In this document: positions 8,314-16,190 of the stretch, piece by piece
Position numbering within the stretch: position 1 is the first letter of the stretch
How the letters are laid out: each line of letters begins with the position of its first letter
Source: Pedobacter kyungheensis
GTDB taxonomy: Bacteria > Bacteroidota > Bacteroidia > Sphingobacteriales > Sphingobacteriaceae
DNA length: 64,000 nucleotides
Assembly: GCF_000812965.1 (NCBI RefSeq)
Contig: NZ_JSYN01000002.1
Location: forward strand, 1 to 64,000
Direction of reading: 5' to 3'
Made by a program: the position numbers and the translations under genes
The notes under the pieces: generated by a model
Told to the model about the DNA's origin: nothing
The model's input: the letters and a program-made list of their open reading frames with translations, nothing else
Database searches by the model: none

Positions 8314-9816
8314 ATGAAGAATACGTTAAGATGCGCATTAATTGCTGTTGCAGCAGTGGCTGGCATAAGCCAGGCAAATGCACAGTGGACAGGCCCAAAA
8401 AAGAAACGCGATACCCTGATTGAAGTGAAATATGGTTCGCTTACACCACGCAACCGTACCGATGCGGATATGCAGGCCTTTCGCAGTTATGGTTTAGGGC
8501 AGTTTATCCACTGGGGCATTTATTCTATTGCCGGTAACGAATGGAATGGCGTAAGTGCGAGGGGTGGGGCAGCAGCTTCAGAATGGATCCGCTCATGGGG
8601 TGGTCCAACTGCGCCTAAAGACTGGACCAAAACTTACGATAATTTATACAAACAGTTCAATCCTAAAAACTTTGATGCCAAACGCTGGGCTAAACAGGCT
8701 AAAGAAATGGGAGCGAAGTATGTAATTTTTACTACCAAGCACCATGATGGTTTTGCCCTTTGGCCAACCAAATATTCAGATTATAATGTTTCGGCTTCGC
8801 CTTATAAAAAAGATATTGTAAAGCAGATTGTAGACGCTTATACGGCCGAAGGTATAGATGTTTACCTGTATTTTTCGATTTTAGAATGGAACAATCCGAA
8901 CTATATGGGTAAGGCTCCTCAAACAGATGAAGAAAAGGCCAGATTTGATAAATTTTTGCAATATACCCGCAATCAGCTCCTGGAACTGGAAAGCAATTAT
9001 CCAAAAATTAAAGGCTTCTGGTTCGATGGTACCTGGGATGCATCATGGAAAAGTGCTTATCAGTTTACCTATAACTTAGAAAAAGAACTGCGCGAAAAAC
9101 ATCCGGGTTTAATTATCGGTTCCCGTTTCCGCAATGATGAGCATGGTTCGCGCCATTTCGATTCGAACGGTGTTATTTTGGGCGATTATGAGCAGGGATG
9201 GGAACGTAAGCTTCCTGCCGAATTTGAATGGTTAAACGGCAACGATTGGGATGCAGTGATGACTATTCCGCCAAATGGCTGGGGTTATATGAAAGATTGG
9301 TCGGGCATTTATACCAAAACTACCGACGATTTGCTCGATATGTTAATGCATTCGGTATCGATGAACGGTAATTTCGTATTAAACTTTGGTCCGGATGGTA
9401 ACGGGAATATGCATCCCGAAGAAGATAAAATAGCCGCAGAAATAGGTAAATGGGTAAAAGAAAATGCCGAGGCCGTTTATGGGGTACGTCATGCCGCTTT
9501 AACGCCTTCCAAACTGGGCTATTTTACCCAAAAAGCAGATCAGCTGTATTTAACCATTTTCAATCAACCGGTAAATGGCATTGTGCGCATTGCTGTGCCT
9601 AAAAATGCTACACAGGTTCCGGGCAGTGCAGCACTGTTGGTTGGTGGAAAAAGTTTAACCTTAAAACAATCAGATATGGGTATCGACCTGGATAAGAATA
9701 CTTATTATGATGTACTTCTTCCAAAAGATTTTCAACCCAGCCAGGCATTTGTAATCAAGATGAAATTGGTTGCGCCAAAAGCTAAAACAACGAAATTAAT
9801 GGATGCCAAAATGTAA
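8314..9816 (+). CDS. Alpha-L-fucosidase, glycoside hydrolase family GH29 (second paralogue)
   Basis: A 500-residue exported protein with a signal peptide ending SQANAQ. GH29 landmarks are LGQFIHWGIYS, TTKHHDGFALW and GFWFDGTWD, with D238 as the likely nucleophile; SMNGNFVLNFGPDGNG closes the barrel. It is clearly divergent from the first fucosidase, with an extra segment near the N-terminus (VSARGGAAASEWIRS), so it probably acts on a different fucose linkage. It is the last gene of the run; about 1.4 kb of repeat-rich, gene-poor DNA follows. Confidence 0.92.
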   Translation: MKNTLRCALIAVAAVAGISQANAQWTGPKKKRDTLIEVKYGSLTPRNRTDADMQAFRSYGLGQFIHWGIYSIAGNEWNGVSARGGAAASEWIRSWGGPTAPKDWTKTYDNLYKQFNPKNFDAKRWAKQAKEMGAKYVIFTTKHHDGFALWPTKYSDYNVSASPYKKDIVKQIVDAYTAEGIDVYLYFSILEWNNPNYMGKAPQTDEEKARFDKFLQYTRNQLLELESNYPKIKGFWFDGTWDASWKSAYQFTYNLEKELREKHPGLIIGSRFRNDEHGSRHFDSNGVILGDYEQGWERKLPAEFEWLNGNDWDAVMTIPPNGWGYMKDWSGIYTKTTDDLLDMLMHSVSMNGNFVLNFGPDGNGNMHPEEDKIAAEIGKWVKENAEAVYGVRHAALTPSKLGYFTQKADQLYLTIFNQPVNGIVRIAVPKNATQVPGSAALLVGGKSLTLKQSDMGIDLDKNTYYDVLLPKDFQPSQAFVIKMKLVAPKAKTTKLMDAKM

Positions 9817-10176
9817 TTGGTCATCTTCTTTTGATATGCTCAGTGAGCTGAAAACTTAATTAATGTAATTTAAATGGAGACAAAGTGGTAATATAATTTG
9901 GTTTATTAGGATATCCAATACAATTACCTGATACTGGACGTACGTAGGATTGGTGATCTAATGTGCAACAGTATAAACATTTTGATTAGTTAGTTAATAA
10001 TTGCGTAGCGATGGATGTTGCTGCGCAATCTTTTTTTTATAGCCTGTTGTTCTTGCTTGCAAATAGGATAAAGGAGCATTGTGATTGTATTGCCATGCAT
10101 TACAAATGCATATTTCGCTCATTCTTTTTTGCAAAGGAAGACGATTAAGAGGAAACCTAGCTTGCTGTTTAAATGT

Positions 10177-10449
10177 TTTATATGCTGATGACTGACCAAT
10201 TGTCAGATGTAGGCTAACAATTCGATCTGTACACTGACCAATTGTCTGTATACATGCAGCAATTGACTTTGGTACGCTCGCAAACGGCAGTGGAAGCCAT
10301 ACATAGCGTACTGATAGGTTTACATTTGATGCTGGTGCGCTCGCAAACGACACTGGAAGCTAAACATAGCGCACTAATGGGGTTACAATTGATGCTGTTT
10401 AGCTCGCAAACGAGCATAGAAGGCAAACATAGTCTACTGGTGGGCTAAC
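10177..10449. repeat. 21-nt periodic tandem array with 63-bp higher-order unit
   Basis: Thirteen consecutive 21-base blocks can be cut, with starts at 10177, 10198, 10219, 10240 and so on to 10429. Most begin AATT, AAAC or ATAG and end in C (TAAC, GACC, CAGC, TCGC, ATAC, TTAC, AAAC). From 10261 the blocks form three copies of a 63-base super-unit (AATTGA..CTCGC, AAACG..AAC, ATAGC..TTAC). Both strands stay open in one frame because 21 is a multiple of 3, giving ORFs with seven-residue periodicity, but codon use and starts are unconvincing. I read it as a non-coding or ambiguous array with variable cores. Confidence 0.75.
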
Positions 10450-10463
10450 ACTTGAACCCGCAC

Positions 10464-10527
10464 TCATTATTGTCCTCGTTTGCAACGAGGATACATGAGA
10501 TTAGCGATTGCATCGCTATATTAAAAT
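10464..10527. repeat. 64-bp hairpin repeat, copy A
   Basis: This segment matches 10987-11050 in 62 of 64 positions. It contains two hairpins, CTCGTT-TGC-AACGAG and TAGCGAT-TGC-ATCGCTA, separated by GATACATGAGAT. Paired palindromes in an intergenic repeat are the pattern of REP/BIME elements moved by RAYT-type transposases; no such transposase is in the window, so that link is inference. Confidence 0.7.
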
Positions 10528-10710
10528 ACACAGTTCTCTCGTTCTCGTTATTCCAAAGGAATCACTTTGTGACAAACGAGAACTATTAAACAGTGTTGTT
10601 CTTTGTCGTACATGTCCGAAAACATCGCATCAACCAAAGGCAGGCTAAAACAGATGGGGTATTGGTCTTATCATAACCAATGCAACGGAATGGATAAGCA
10701 TTATCAAACG

Positions 10711-10878
10711 CTAAGGCAAGGCATAATCACTACCATAAGCAGACACCCTGGATGATTTAACTTCTTCATCCTTTCTGAGAATTAATCCGGTCTTTCTGAA
10801 TATAAAACTTATCATCGTGTTGTTGTCAACCTTAATAAGTTTATAAATATTCCTTTTCTTTTTAATAACCGCTTTCAT
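10711..10878 (-). CDS. Possible small basic protein, unknown function
   Basis: A 55-codon frame starts at the ATG complementary to 10876-10878 and ends at 10711. The product begins MKAVIKKKRNIYKLIK and ends SAYGSDYALP; it is lysine-rich and has no signal peptide. Upstream on the minus strand, TATATTTG (10936-10943) matches the Bacteroidota -7 consensus TAnnTTTG, but no -33 element is evident. Codon third positions look like the neighbours. It sits between the two 64-bp repeats and may be real or a chance frame. Confidence 0.4.
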   Translation of the reverse strand: MKAVIKKKRNIYKLIKVDNNTMISFIFRKTGLILRKDEEVKSSRVSAYGSDYALP

Positions 10879-10986
10879 AATTGATTAGTTTGCGAAAGTA
10901 ATATCTGTCTAATTGTTAGCTTGTTAAGTTTATCGCAAATATAGAAACGAAAGTTATACCGAATTGCTAATTTATGTAAAATCTTA

Positions 10987-11050
10987 TCATTATTGTCTTC
11001 GTTTGTAACGAGGATACATGAGATTAGCGATTGCATCGCTATATTAAAAT
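10987..11050. repeat. 64-bp hairpin repeat, copy B
   Basis: Second copy of the repeat at 10464-10527, differing by two transitions within the first hairpin (CTTCGTTTGTAACGAGG), which weaken one base pair. The second hairpin TAGCGAT-TGC-ATCGCTA is unchanged. Both copies have the same orientation and are about 520 bases apart. Confidence 0.7.
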
Positions 11051-11256
11051 GCAACTATTGATTTGTGATGTTATTAATATTCAATTAAAACTGGTAGCCT
11101 CCTTTTAACAATTTCGTAATCCTAATTAATTAAACCGGTAATAACAGCTTTTCATCTTTGTATTACATTTCTGAAAGTAGAAGCAATAGCAATTCAACGG
11201 GCTATTGTTTGGACATATAAGCAAGCTTTCCGGAGAGATAAATTAAGCGAAATATT

Positions 11257-11529
11257 ATGAGACTGATTTCTTGCGCCGCTTTGTTAATGGTTATTCCGGC
11301 AGTAGCCTTACTGATGAAAGCAGAAGACTTTACCGCTAATAAACCGACTAATACAGATGCACCTCAGCTTAAAAATAACAGCAAAGTTTTAAGTGTAGCA
11401 CACTTATCTGCAACACAGGCAACAGTAAAAGATGATGCCCCGAAAGATGCAGCGTTCAAAACCGATTGCAGTCCACGCTTTGATGGGAGTAGCTATTTCA
11501 CAAACATTCCTTTGTTGACCAAGCCATAA
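11257..11529 (+). CDS. Small exported protein, unknown function
   Basis: A 90-residue product. The first 20 residues (MRLISCAALLMVIPAVALLM) look like a signal peptide or membrane anchor; the rest is polar, low in hydrophobics, with a single cysteine (TDCSPRF). No family is recognised. It stands alone between the repeat region and a REP-like element. The ATG is the first in frame. A short lone gene like this may be real, but codon evidence is limited. Confidence 0.5.
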   Translation: MRLISCAALLMVIPAVALLMKAEDFTANKPTNTDAPQLKNNSKVLSVAHLSATQATVKDDAPKDAAFKTDCSPRFDGSSYFTNIPLLTKP

Positions 11530-11591
11530 CTATTTGTTCATCTGTTCAATGGTTCATGAGCTATGTAACCATTAGGCTACCCATAACCAAC

Positions 11592-11706
11592 CGTCATTTC
11601 GAGCGGCCCCGATAGCTATCGGGGGCAACGGAGTCGAGAAATCTGTCTTGATAGATTTCTCCGTTTCGCCACCCGAGAAAACCGGTTGGCTTCAGTCGAA
11701 ATGACG
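11592..11706. repeat. REP-like repeat bounded by CGTCATTTCGA inverted ends
   Basis: Perfect 11-bp terminal inverted repeats, CGTCATTTCGA (11592-11602) and TCGAAATGACG (11696-11706), enclose a hairpin CCCCGATAG-CTATCGGGG (11607-11624) and the segments GGAGTCGAGAA and GATTTCTCCGTTTCGCCACC. The same layout recurs at 15658-15799, so this is a dispersed family. It follows the small exported protein gene. Confidence 0.7.
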
Positions 11707-11794
11707 ATCCTATTAGTGGAGCCATCATTGATAAAGAGCAGGGCGGAGTCGAGAACCACACAGTACTCGACACAACTAAATCTAGCTATTTGAT

Positions 11795-11839
11795 GCAAAA
11801 AATAATTCCTTCAGCTAAACTAAATCAACTGAAGGAATT
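11795..11839 (-). terminator. Rho-independent terminator for the HAD hydrolase gene
   Basis: AATTCCTTCAG (11804-11814) and CTGAAGGAATT (11829-11839) form a perfect 11-bp stem. Read on the minus strand it is followed directly by ATTTTTTGC, a U-tract, about 55 bases after the stop of the HAD hydrolase gene. The orientation and distance fit a terminator for that gene. Confidence 0.7.
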
Positions 11840-11892
11840 ACTTAAGGCCTCAACTCCAAACTCCAAACTCCCAACTCCAAACTCAGAACTAA

Positions 11893-12675
11893 CTATTTGC
11901 CTTCCCACCAGTTGAGTGGAAACTGAATCTCATCAACCGAACTGGCAATCATATCAGGTTTAAAAGCATAATGCCCTAAGGTATCTTTGGTTGATATGCC
12001 CGAAAGCACCAAGATCGTTTTATAACCCATCTGCACACCGCCTTGGATATCCGTTTCCATCGTATCGCCAATCACGGTAGTTTCGCTGGTTTCCAGGCCT
12101 AAAAATTTACGTGCCGAACGCATCATTACCGGGCTTGGTTTACCCGTAACAAAAGCCTTCCTACCGGTAGCTTCTTCAATCATAGCGGTAGTTGCAGCAA
12201 TCCCTAAATTATTCCAGCCCGGTTTTTTAGGTGAGGGATCGCGGTTGGTGGTAATAAATTTAGCTCCAGCCAGAATCATATCTACCGCACGTTGTACCAT
12301 TTCGAGTGTGAAATTTCTTCCTTCGCCCAAAACCACAAACTCAGGATCGGTATTTACCAATGTAATACCATGATCGTGTAAACTGCTCAATAAACCACCC
12401 TCGCCCAAAACGTATGCTGTACCGTTAGGGCTTTGGTCAGAAAGAAATTTACCCGTAGCCATCGCGCTGGTATATACATGGCTTTCCTCAACCTTTATAC
12501 CCAATCCTTTCAGTTTGCGTACCACTTCGAGTTGGGTTCGCTGACTGTTGTTGGTCATAAATGCAAAGGGAATATCTTCATCAATTAAATGTTTAATAAA
12601 TTTATCTGCACCAAATATCAATGCCTCCCCGCTGTAAATCACCCCGTCCATATCTATCAATAAGCCTTGTTTCAT
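11893..12675 (-). CDS. HAD-IIA family sugar-phosphatase-like hydrolase (NagD type)
   Basis: A 260-residue cytosolic protein. The HAD motif I is LLIDMDGVIYSG (nucleophile D8, acid D10), motif II lies in AFMTNNSQ, and motif IV is VIGDTMETDIQGG. The large C2a cap (about residues 80-180) places it in subfamily IIA with NagD and PNPase-like phosphatases. Substrate cannot be read from sequence. The start codon lies in a segment that was later duplicated downstream (see 13394-13426). A terminator with U-tract follows its stop. Confidence 0.88.
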   Translation of the reverse strand: MKQGLLIDMDGVIYSGEALIFGADKFIKHLIDEDIPFAFMTNNSQRTQLEVVRKLKGLGIKVEESHVYTSAMATGKFLSDQSPNGTAYVLGEGGLLSSLHDHGITLVNTDPEFVVLGEGRNFTLEMVQRAVDMILAGAKFITTNRDPSPKKPGWNNLGIAATTAMIEEATGRKAFVTGKPSPVMMRSARKFLGLETSETTVIGDTMETDIQGGVQMGYKTILVLSGISTKDTLGHYAFKPDMIASSVDEIQFPLNWWEGK

Positions 12676-12738
12676 GTTTTTTCGTCGATTTAATGTTCAG
12701 CTGCAAACATAATATTTTCTTGTTCAATCCAGGTTAAG
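12656..12738. repeat. Source copy of a segmental duplication (HAD 5' end plus promoter region)
   Basis: This 83-bp segment covers the first codons of the HAD hydrolase gene and the adjacent intergenic DNA. It reappears in the same orientation at 13407-13488 with one deletion and about eight substitutions. Together with the paralogous lipoprotein genes that follow each copy, it marks the left edge of a tandem duplication of roughly 750 bp. Confidence 0.85.
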
Positions 12739-12869
12739 AGAAAAGTATTTCAACAGTCAGATATTATTTTTATCCGGATACCATCTTATTAAATACGATA
12801 TTGAAATCAATTTATAACAAGAGGTGTAGCGTTATATTGTGCGGTACCGTTTTAACAAAAAAATAAATT

Positions 12870-13382
12870 ATGAAAAACGCTTTCAAAATAACCATTGCTT
12901 TTCTATTCCTTATTTGGGGCTTTTATGCTTGTAAAAAGAAATCCGAGATTACCATAGACGATCAAAATTTAACCGAATGCCTTCAGGGAAATTGCACATA
13001 TGAATATGTTAATAATAGCATAATCGTTAATCAGCCGATGACAGTTATGCCAGGCCAGTACCGGGTTTTTTCGGCTAAGAAAGAGAATGGCTTTAGCACC
13101 ACTACAATATACTTTCAGGCGCCAATGCAGGGAGATAGTTTTTTATTAACCGAAGCCGATATTCTTGCCGGGAAAGTAAAACATTTCTTTTCTTGTGCTA
13201 GTTGCGATTATTATAAATCAACTCCAATAGCTGGAACTGTTAAAGGAATTAAGGTAAAGCGTACAAATACAGCATCCGAAAAATGGTTGTTGGATGCCAC
13301 TATTGTTTTAGCAGCCGAAAATTCTAAGATACCTGTAGATACCGTTTACATTAAGCAGTATTTTAATTTAGCAGTAAAATAA
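12870..13382 (+). CDS. Putative lipoprotein, paralogue 1 of a tandem pair
   Basis: A 170-residue protein whose leader ends in the lipobox FYAC followed by KKK, so it is probably anchored to a membrane. I do not recognise the family. It shares with the next gene the motifs IDDQNLTEC, PGQYRVF, QAPMQGDSF and the ending SEKWLLDATI..YIKQYF. Two CxxC-like cysteine clusters (CLQGNC and CASC) could form disulfides. It is divergent from the HAD gene and expressed from the duplicated upstream region. Confidence 0.75.
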   Translation: MKNAFKITIAFLFLIWGFYACKKKSEITIDDQNLTECLQGNCTYEYVNNSIIVNQPMTVMPGQYRVFSAKKENGFSTTTIYFQAPMQGDSFLLTEADILAGKVKHFFSCASCDYYKSTPIAGTVKGIKVKRTNTASEKWLLDATIVLAAENSKIPVDTVYIKQYFNLAVK

Positions 13383-13393
13383 AAAACAACGCC

Positions 13394-13426
13394 TTAGTAA
13401 TGATTAATCAATAAGCCTTGTTTCAT
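13394..13426 (-). pseudogene. Truncated duplicate of the HAD hydrolase 5' end
   Basis: Read on the minus strand from 13426, the first seven codons match the HAD hydrolase start (MKQGLLI) and then run into unrelated sequence and a stop (NHY then stop). This is the left junction of the tandem duplication, which caught only the beginning of the neighbouring gene. It is not expected to yield a functional product. Confidence 0.75.
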
Positions 13427-13488
13427 GTTTTTTGTCGATTTAATATTTAGTTGCAAACTCCATATTTTCTTGTTCAATCTACGTTAAG
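13407..13488. repeat. Duplicate copy of the 12656-12738 segment
   Basis: About 89 percent identical to the source copy by eye, with one single-base deletion in the T-run. It carries the likely promoter region ahead of the second lipoprotein gene, about 140 bases upstream of its ATG. Confidence 0.85.
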
Positions 13489-13628
13489 CGCATGTGTTTG
13501 AAAGGGTTTATTTGATGTTTAAACCCCACTGAACCATTTTTTTGTACATTTAATTGATTTAACATAAACTTAATATAGCTGTTGTAGCGGATAGCCTGCT
13601 GCGCACGTCTAGGTAAGAAAACAAAATC

Positions 13629-14156
13629 ATGAAAAACGCTTTCAAGACAACAGCTTTTATTTTATTGGTGTTAAGTACTTTAACGGCCTGCAAAAAGAAA
13701 ACCGATACACCACTGGATTTTACCATTGATGAGCAAAATTTAACCGAATGCCCGCAGGGGGCGAGTTGCAGTTTTATGTATGCTGATAATGCAGCGATGA
13801 GTGGTGACAATTTAATTTTAACCAAAGGGCAATACCGCATATTTTGGGTAAGGAGCCAGGGCGATGGCCGTACTTATTGGCTTTACATGCAGGCGCCAAT
13901 GCAAGGTGAGCGGTTTTCATTAACTGACGAGGATGTTAAAGCGGGTAAGGTAAAATATGTTTCGTATTGCCCGGCATGCTTCGGTATTGAGTTTAAAGCA
14001 TTAAAAGGAACGGTTAAAGGGGCTAGGGTGGCCAAAACAAATGCTTCGCCAGAGAAATGGCTCATAGAAGCTACTGTCGGAATTGGTGCAGCAGGTGCAA
14101 CAGAACCTGCATCAACTATTGCCATTAAACAGTATTATTTTTCGGCGACAGAATAA
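13629..14156 (+). CDS. Putative lipoprotein, paralogue 2 of a tandem pair
   Basis: A 175-residue protein with lipobox TLTAC followed by KKK, paralogous to the preceding lipoprotein. Conserved blocks are MKNAFK at the start, IDEQNLTECPQG, KGQYRIFW, QAPMQGERF, the CPAC pair and KQYYFS at the end. The coding sequences have diverged more than their upstream segments would suggest at first sight, with several short indels. Function is unknown. The gene converges on the esterase gene, 12 bases away, with no clear terminator between them. Confidence 0.75.
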   Translation: MKNAFKTTAFILLVLSTLTACKKKTDTPLDFTIDEQNLTECPQGASCSFMYADNAAMSGDNLILTKGQYRIFWVRSQGDGRTYWLYMQAPMQGERFSLTDEDVKAGKVKYVSYCPACFGIEFKALKGTVKGARVAKTNASPEKWLIEATVGIGAAGATEPASTIAIKQYYFSATE

Positions 14157-14168
14157 CGTTAACCTGTT

Positions 14169-14897
14169 TTAAATGTACATCGGTGCCATTTTACGCCAGT
14201 AGTGGGGGCGGTGTGCATTGCTCTCCCAGGTATGAAACTGGTTCGGGATACCTTTTTCCCATAATAAGGTACTGAGGTGCTGGTTGCCGCTTAAAAAAGG
14301 ATCGGTTTCGCCAACTGCCAGTATAATTTCCATATTTCTTACAGCCGTTAATAAGCGGTCGTCGTTAAGGTTGGCAATGTATTGCGCCGGCATATTAAAA
14401 TACACTTCGTCATTATGGAATCCGCTGAGCAAATCCTTAAAGTCGCCTATGTTGTCGGTTAAATCGTATCTGCCGCTTATGCCAACAGCTTTTTTAAACA
14501 ACCAGGGGTATTTCATAGCCAGATTAATGGCATGGTAAGCGCCCATGCTGCAACCTGCAGTTTCTACATAACCGCTGTTGTTTTGTTGCCCGATAAAGGG
14601 CATTACTTCATCTAAAATATACTTTTCGTATTGCAGGTGACGGTCTATGCGTACCGATGGGAATACACCGTCGTTATAAAAGCTTTCGCCATCAATACTA
14701 TCTAAACAAAATACCTGAATTTCGCCATTTTCGATCTGTTGGCTTAAGGAGCCGATAATCCCCCAGTTTTCGTAATCATAAAACCTGGCCATCCGGGTGG
14801 GGAAAAAGATTACTGCCCTTCCGCTGTGGCCAAAAAACAAAAGTTCCATATCTCTTTGTAAGCTATGGCTGAACCATTTATGGTATTCCCTTTTCAT
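14169..14897 (-). CDS. Esterase family protein, alpha/beta hydrolase (esterase D type)
   Basis: A 242-residue protein without a signal peptide. The nucleophile elbow is GCSMGAYHA, followed by NLAMKYPWLFKKAVGISGRYD, which is the pattern of the putative esterase family that includes esterase D and mycolyltransferases. A later aspartate (GETDPFLSGN) and the histidine in SNAHRPHYW could complete the triad. Substrate is unknown. A GDSL hydrolase gene lies 65 bases upstream on the same strand, so the two may share a transcript. Confidence 0.8.
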   Translation of the reverse strand: MKREYHKWFSHSLQRDMELLFFGHSGRAVIFFPTRMARFYDYENWGIIGSLSQQIENGEIQVFCLDSIDGESFYNDGVFPSVRIDRHLQYEKYILDEVMPFIGQQNNSGYVETAGCSMGAYHAINLAMKYPWLFKKAVGISGRYDLTDNIGDFKDLLSGFHNDEVYFNMPAQYIANLNDDRLLTAVRNMEIILAVGETDPFLSGNQHLSTLLWEKGIPNQFHTWESNAHRPHYWRKMAPMYI

Positions 14898-14962
14898 TAA
14901 TTTAAATCTTTGAGGGAAAAATAGGGCTTCGATATTATCAGGATATTAATTAATGGTAATGA

Positions 14963-15550
14963 TTAACCTAATTTCTCATTAACGATCTGCGTCCACAGGC
15001 GATAACCCGCTTCGCTGAGGTGGAGGCCATCATGGTCGTAAAATATGGGATCTGGATTACCTTCTTTTGTGAGCATCCTTTTAAAAACATCAATAAATTT
15101 CCAGTTTCCGTTATGCTTAATAATTTCGCTTTCAATCAGGTTATTGGTGTACCTGAACTGATCGGCCATGTGCCAGCGGGTTAAACTGGGTTTTAAGGAA
15201 ATAAAATAACAGGGCAGATCATTAAACCGGCTGTTCGCCTTGGCCATCAGCTGCTGAAAAAAGATAAATATTTCTTCAGGGTGCCGGCCATCTCCGAGAT
15301 CATTATCACCGGCATAAACAACCAGTGCCTTTGGCCGGTAATTGGTCATGATCCTTTCGAAAAACCAGACACAGGCCGCTAAAGTAGAGCCGCCAAAGCC
15401 CAGGTTAGTTACCTTGCTGGTCGGAAAATCATCTTCAAGGCTATGCCATAAACGTATGGACGAGCTGCCATAGAATACAATGCCAGGATGTTCCCGGTCC
15501 AGCCAATGTGTTTTTTCCAATTGCTTAACCTCTTCTTCGTACCAGTACAT
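14963..15550 (-). CDS. SGNH/GDSL-family hydrolase
   Basis: A 195-residue cytosolic protein. Block I is VFYGSSSIRLW (serine nucleophile), block II is NLGFGGST, block III is YAGDNDLGDG, and block V is FYDHDGLHLSEAGY with the catalytic D..H pair. This order is that of SGNH hydrolases acting on ester or acetyl groups. No signal peptide was seen, so it acts in the cytosol. It is the first gene of a probable pair with the downstream esterase. Confidence 0.85.
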   Translation of the reverse strand: MYWYEEEVKQLEKTHWLDREHPGIVFYGSSSIRLWHSLEDDFPTSKVTNLGFGGSTLAACVWFFERIMTNYRPKALVVYAGDNDLGDGRHPEEIFIFFQQLMAKANSRFNDLPCYFISLKPSLTRWHMADQFRYTNNLIESEIIKHNGNWKFIDVFKRMLTKEGNPDPIFYDHDGLHLSEAGYRLWTQIVNEKLG

Positions 15551-15657
15551 ATCGCTAAAGATAAAAAGATATGCAATCCGAAGAACTGCCGGTTAGGTTA
15601 AGTTTATGTAAACAGGTTATTTGTTTACTGGTTTATTAGTCATACTTATAGCTCATC

Positions 15658-15799
15658 CGCCATTTCGAGCGGAGCTTAGCGAGTCGAGAACCCGAAGGCT
15701 CAGCGAAGCTAAATCTGTATGGATTAGATTTCTCCCTGCCCGATGCAGGCGGGCATTTCGCCACCGGCGAAAAACCAGCTGGCTTTAGTCGAAATGACG
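15658..15799. repeat. REP-like repeat bounded by CGCCATTTCGA / TCGAAATGACG
   Basis: Second member of the family at 11592-11706, sharing GAGTCGAGAA, GATTTCTCC, TTTCGCCACC and the end GTCGAAATGACGAT. It has gained an inserted hairpin CTGCCCG-ATG-CAGGCGGG. A partial further copy (GGAGCTTAGCGGAGTTGAG, then CCCGAAGGCTCAGCG) follows at about 15827-15868, so this locus has been hit more than once. Confidence 0.7.
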
Positions 15800-16022
15800 A
15801 TTTAATTATGGGATTGTCGTTAGTAGCGGAGCTTAGCGGAGTTGAGGACCCGAAGGCTCAGCGAAACTAAATCTAATTACTCAAGGTGGAGGCAAACACA
15901 GTTTGCTAATTGGTTATTGGTAATTGAACATTGAGTATTGGTTATTGCTAATTGCCAATTAAAAATCAATACCCTTCCTACCCACCTCTGCTGATTGGGA
16001 AACAACTTAATAAGCATACAGA

Positions 16023-16190
16023 CTACTCGCTGTAGTTTCTCTTGTTTGCATACACGTGGTACCAGATGTACAGTAACCAGATTAATATTACGGTGCTATA
16101 AACCAATTCGGGATCAAAAGTAGCATCCGTTGTTAATAAAGCAATTGAAGAGATCAGGGCAGTCAGGAAAATATAAAAGATATTTTTCAT
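16023..16190 (-). CDS. Small membrane protein, unknown function
   Basis: A 55-residue frame starting at the ATG complementary to 16188-16190. It has two predicted membrane segments, FYIFLTALISSIALLTT and VYSTVILIWLLYIWYHVY, joined by an acidic loop (TDATFDPEL) and ending with basic residues (NKRNYSE). The size and composition are those of a genuine small inner-membrane protein. It is isolated; the AT-rich region upstream would hold its promoter. Confidence 0.6.
   Translation of the reverse strand: MKNIFYIFLTALISSIALLTTDATFDPELVYSTVILIWLLYIWYHVYANKRNYSE

Larger units (their letters stand above)
9817..11256. other. Repeat-rich, gene-poor region
   Basis: About 1.4 kb follows the glycosidase operon. 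It contains the 21-nt periodic array (10177-10449), two copies of a 64-bp hairpin repeat (10464-10527 and 10987-11050), an inverted repeat with arms TTCTCGTT (10542-10549) and AAACGAGAA (about 10573-10581), and one possible small minus-strand gene (10711-10878). The first 350 bases hold nothing recognisable. The mix suggests a site where repeats accumulate, not a degraded large gene. Confidence 0.5.

Noticed and set aside
9994..10353. 119-codon minus-strand frame in the repeat-rich region
   Set aside because: It runs through the 21-nt array, which keeps several frames open by its period. Composition is unlike neighbouring proteins and no domain is visible.
10242..10448. 68-codon plus-strand frame and its minus-strand counterpart (10214-10426)
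   Set aside because: Both strands are open over the same array, which is expected from units of 21 bases, so an open frame alone is not evidence of coding. Kept as part of the repeat entry.
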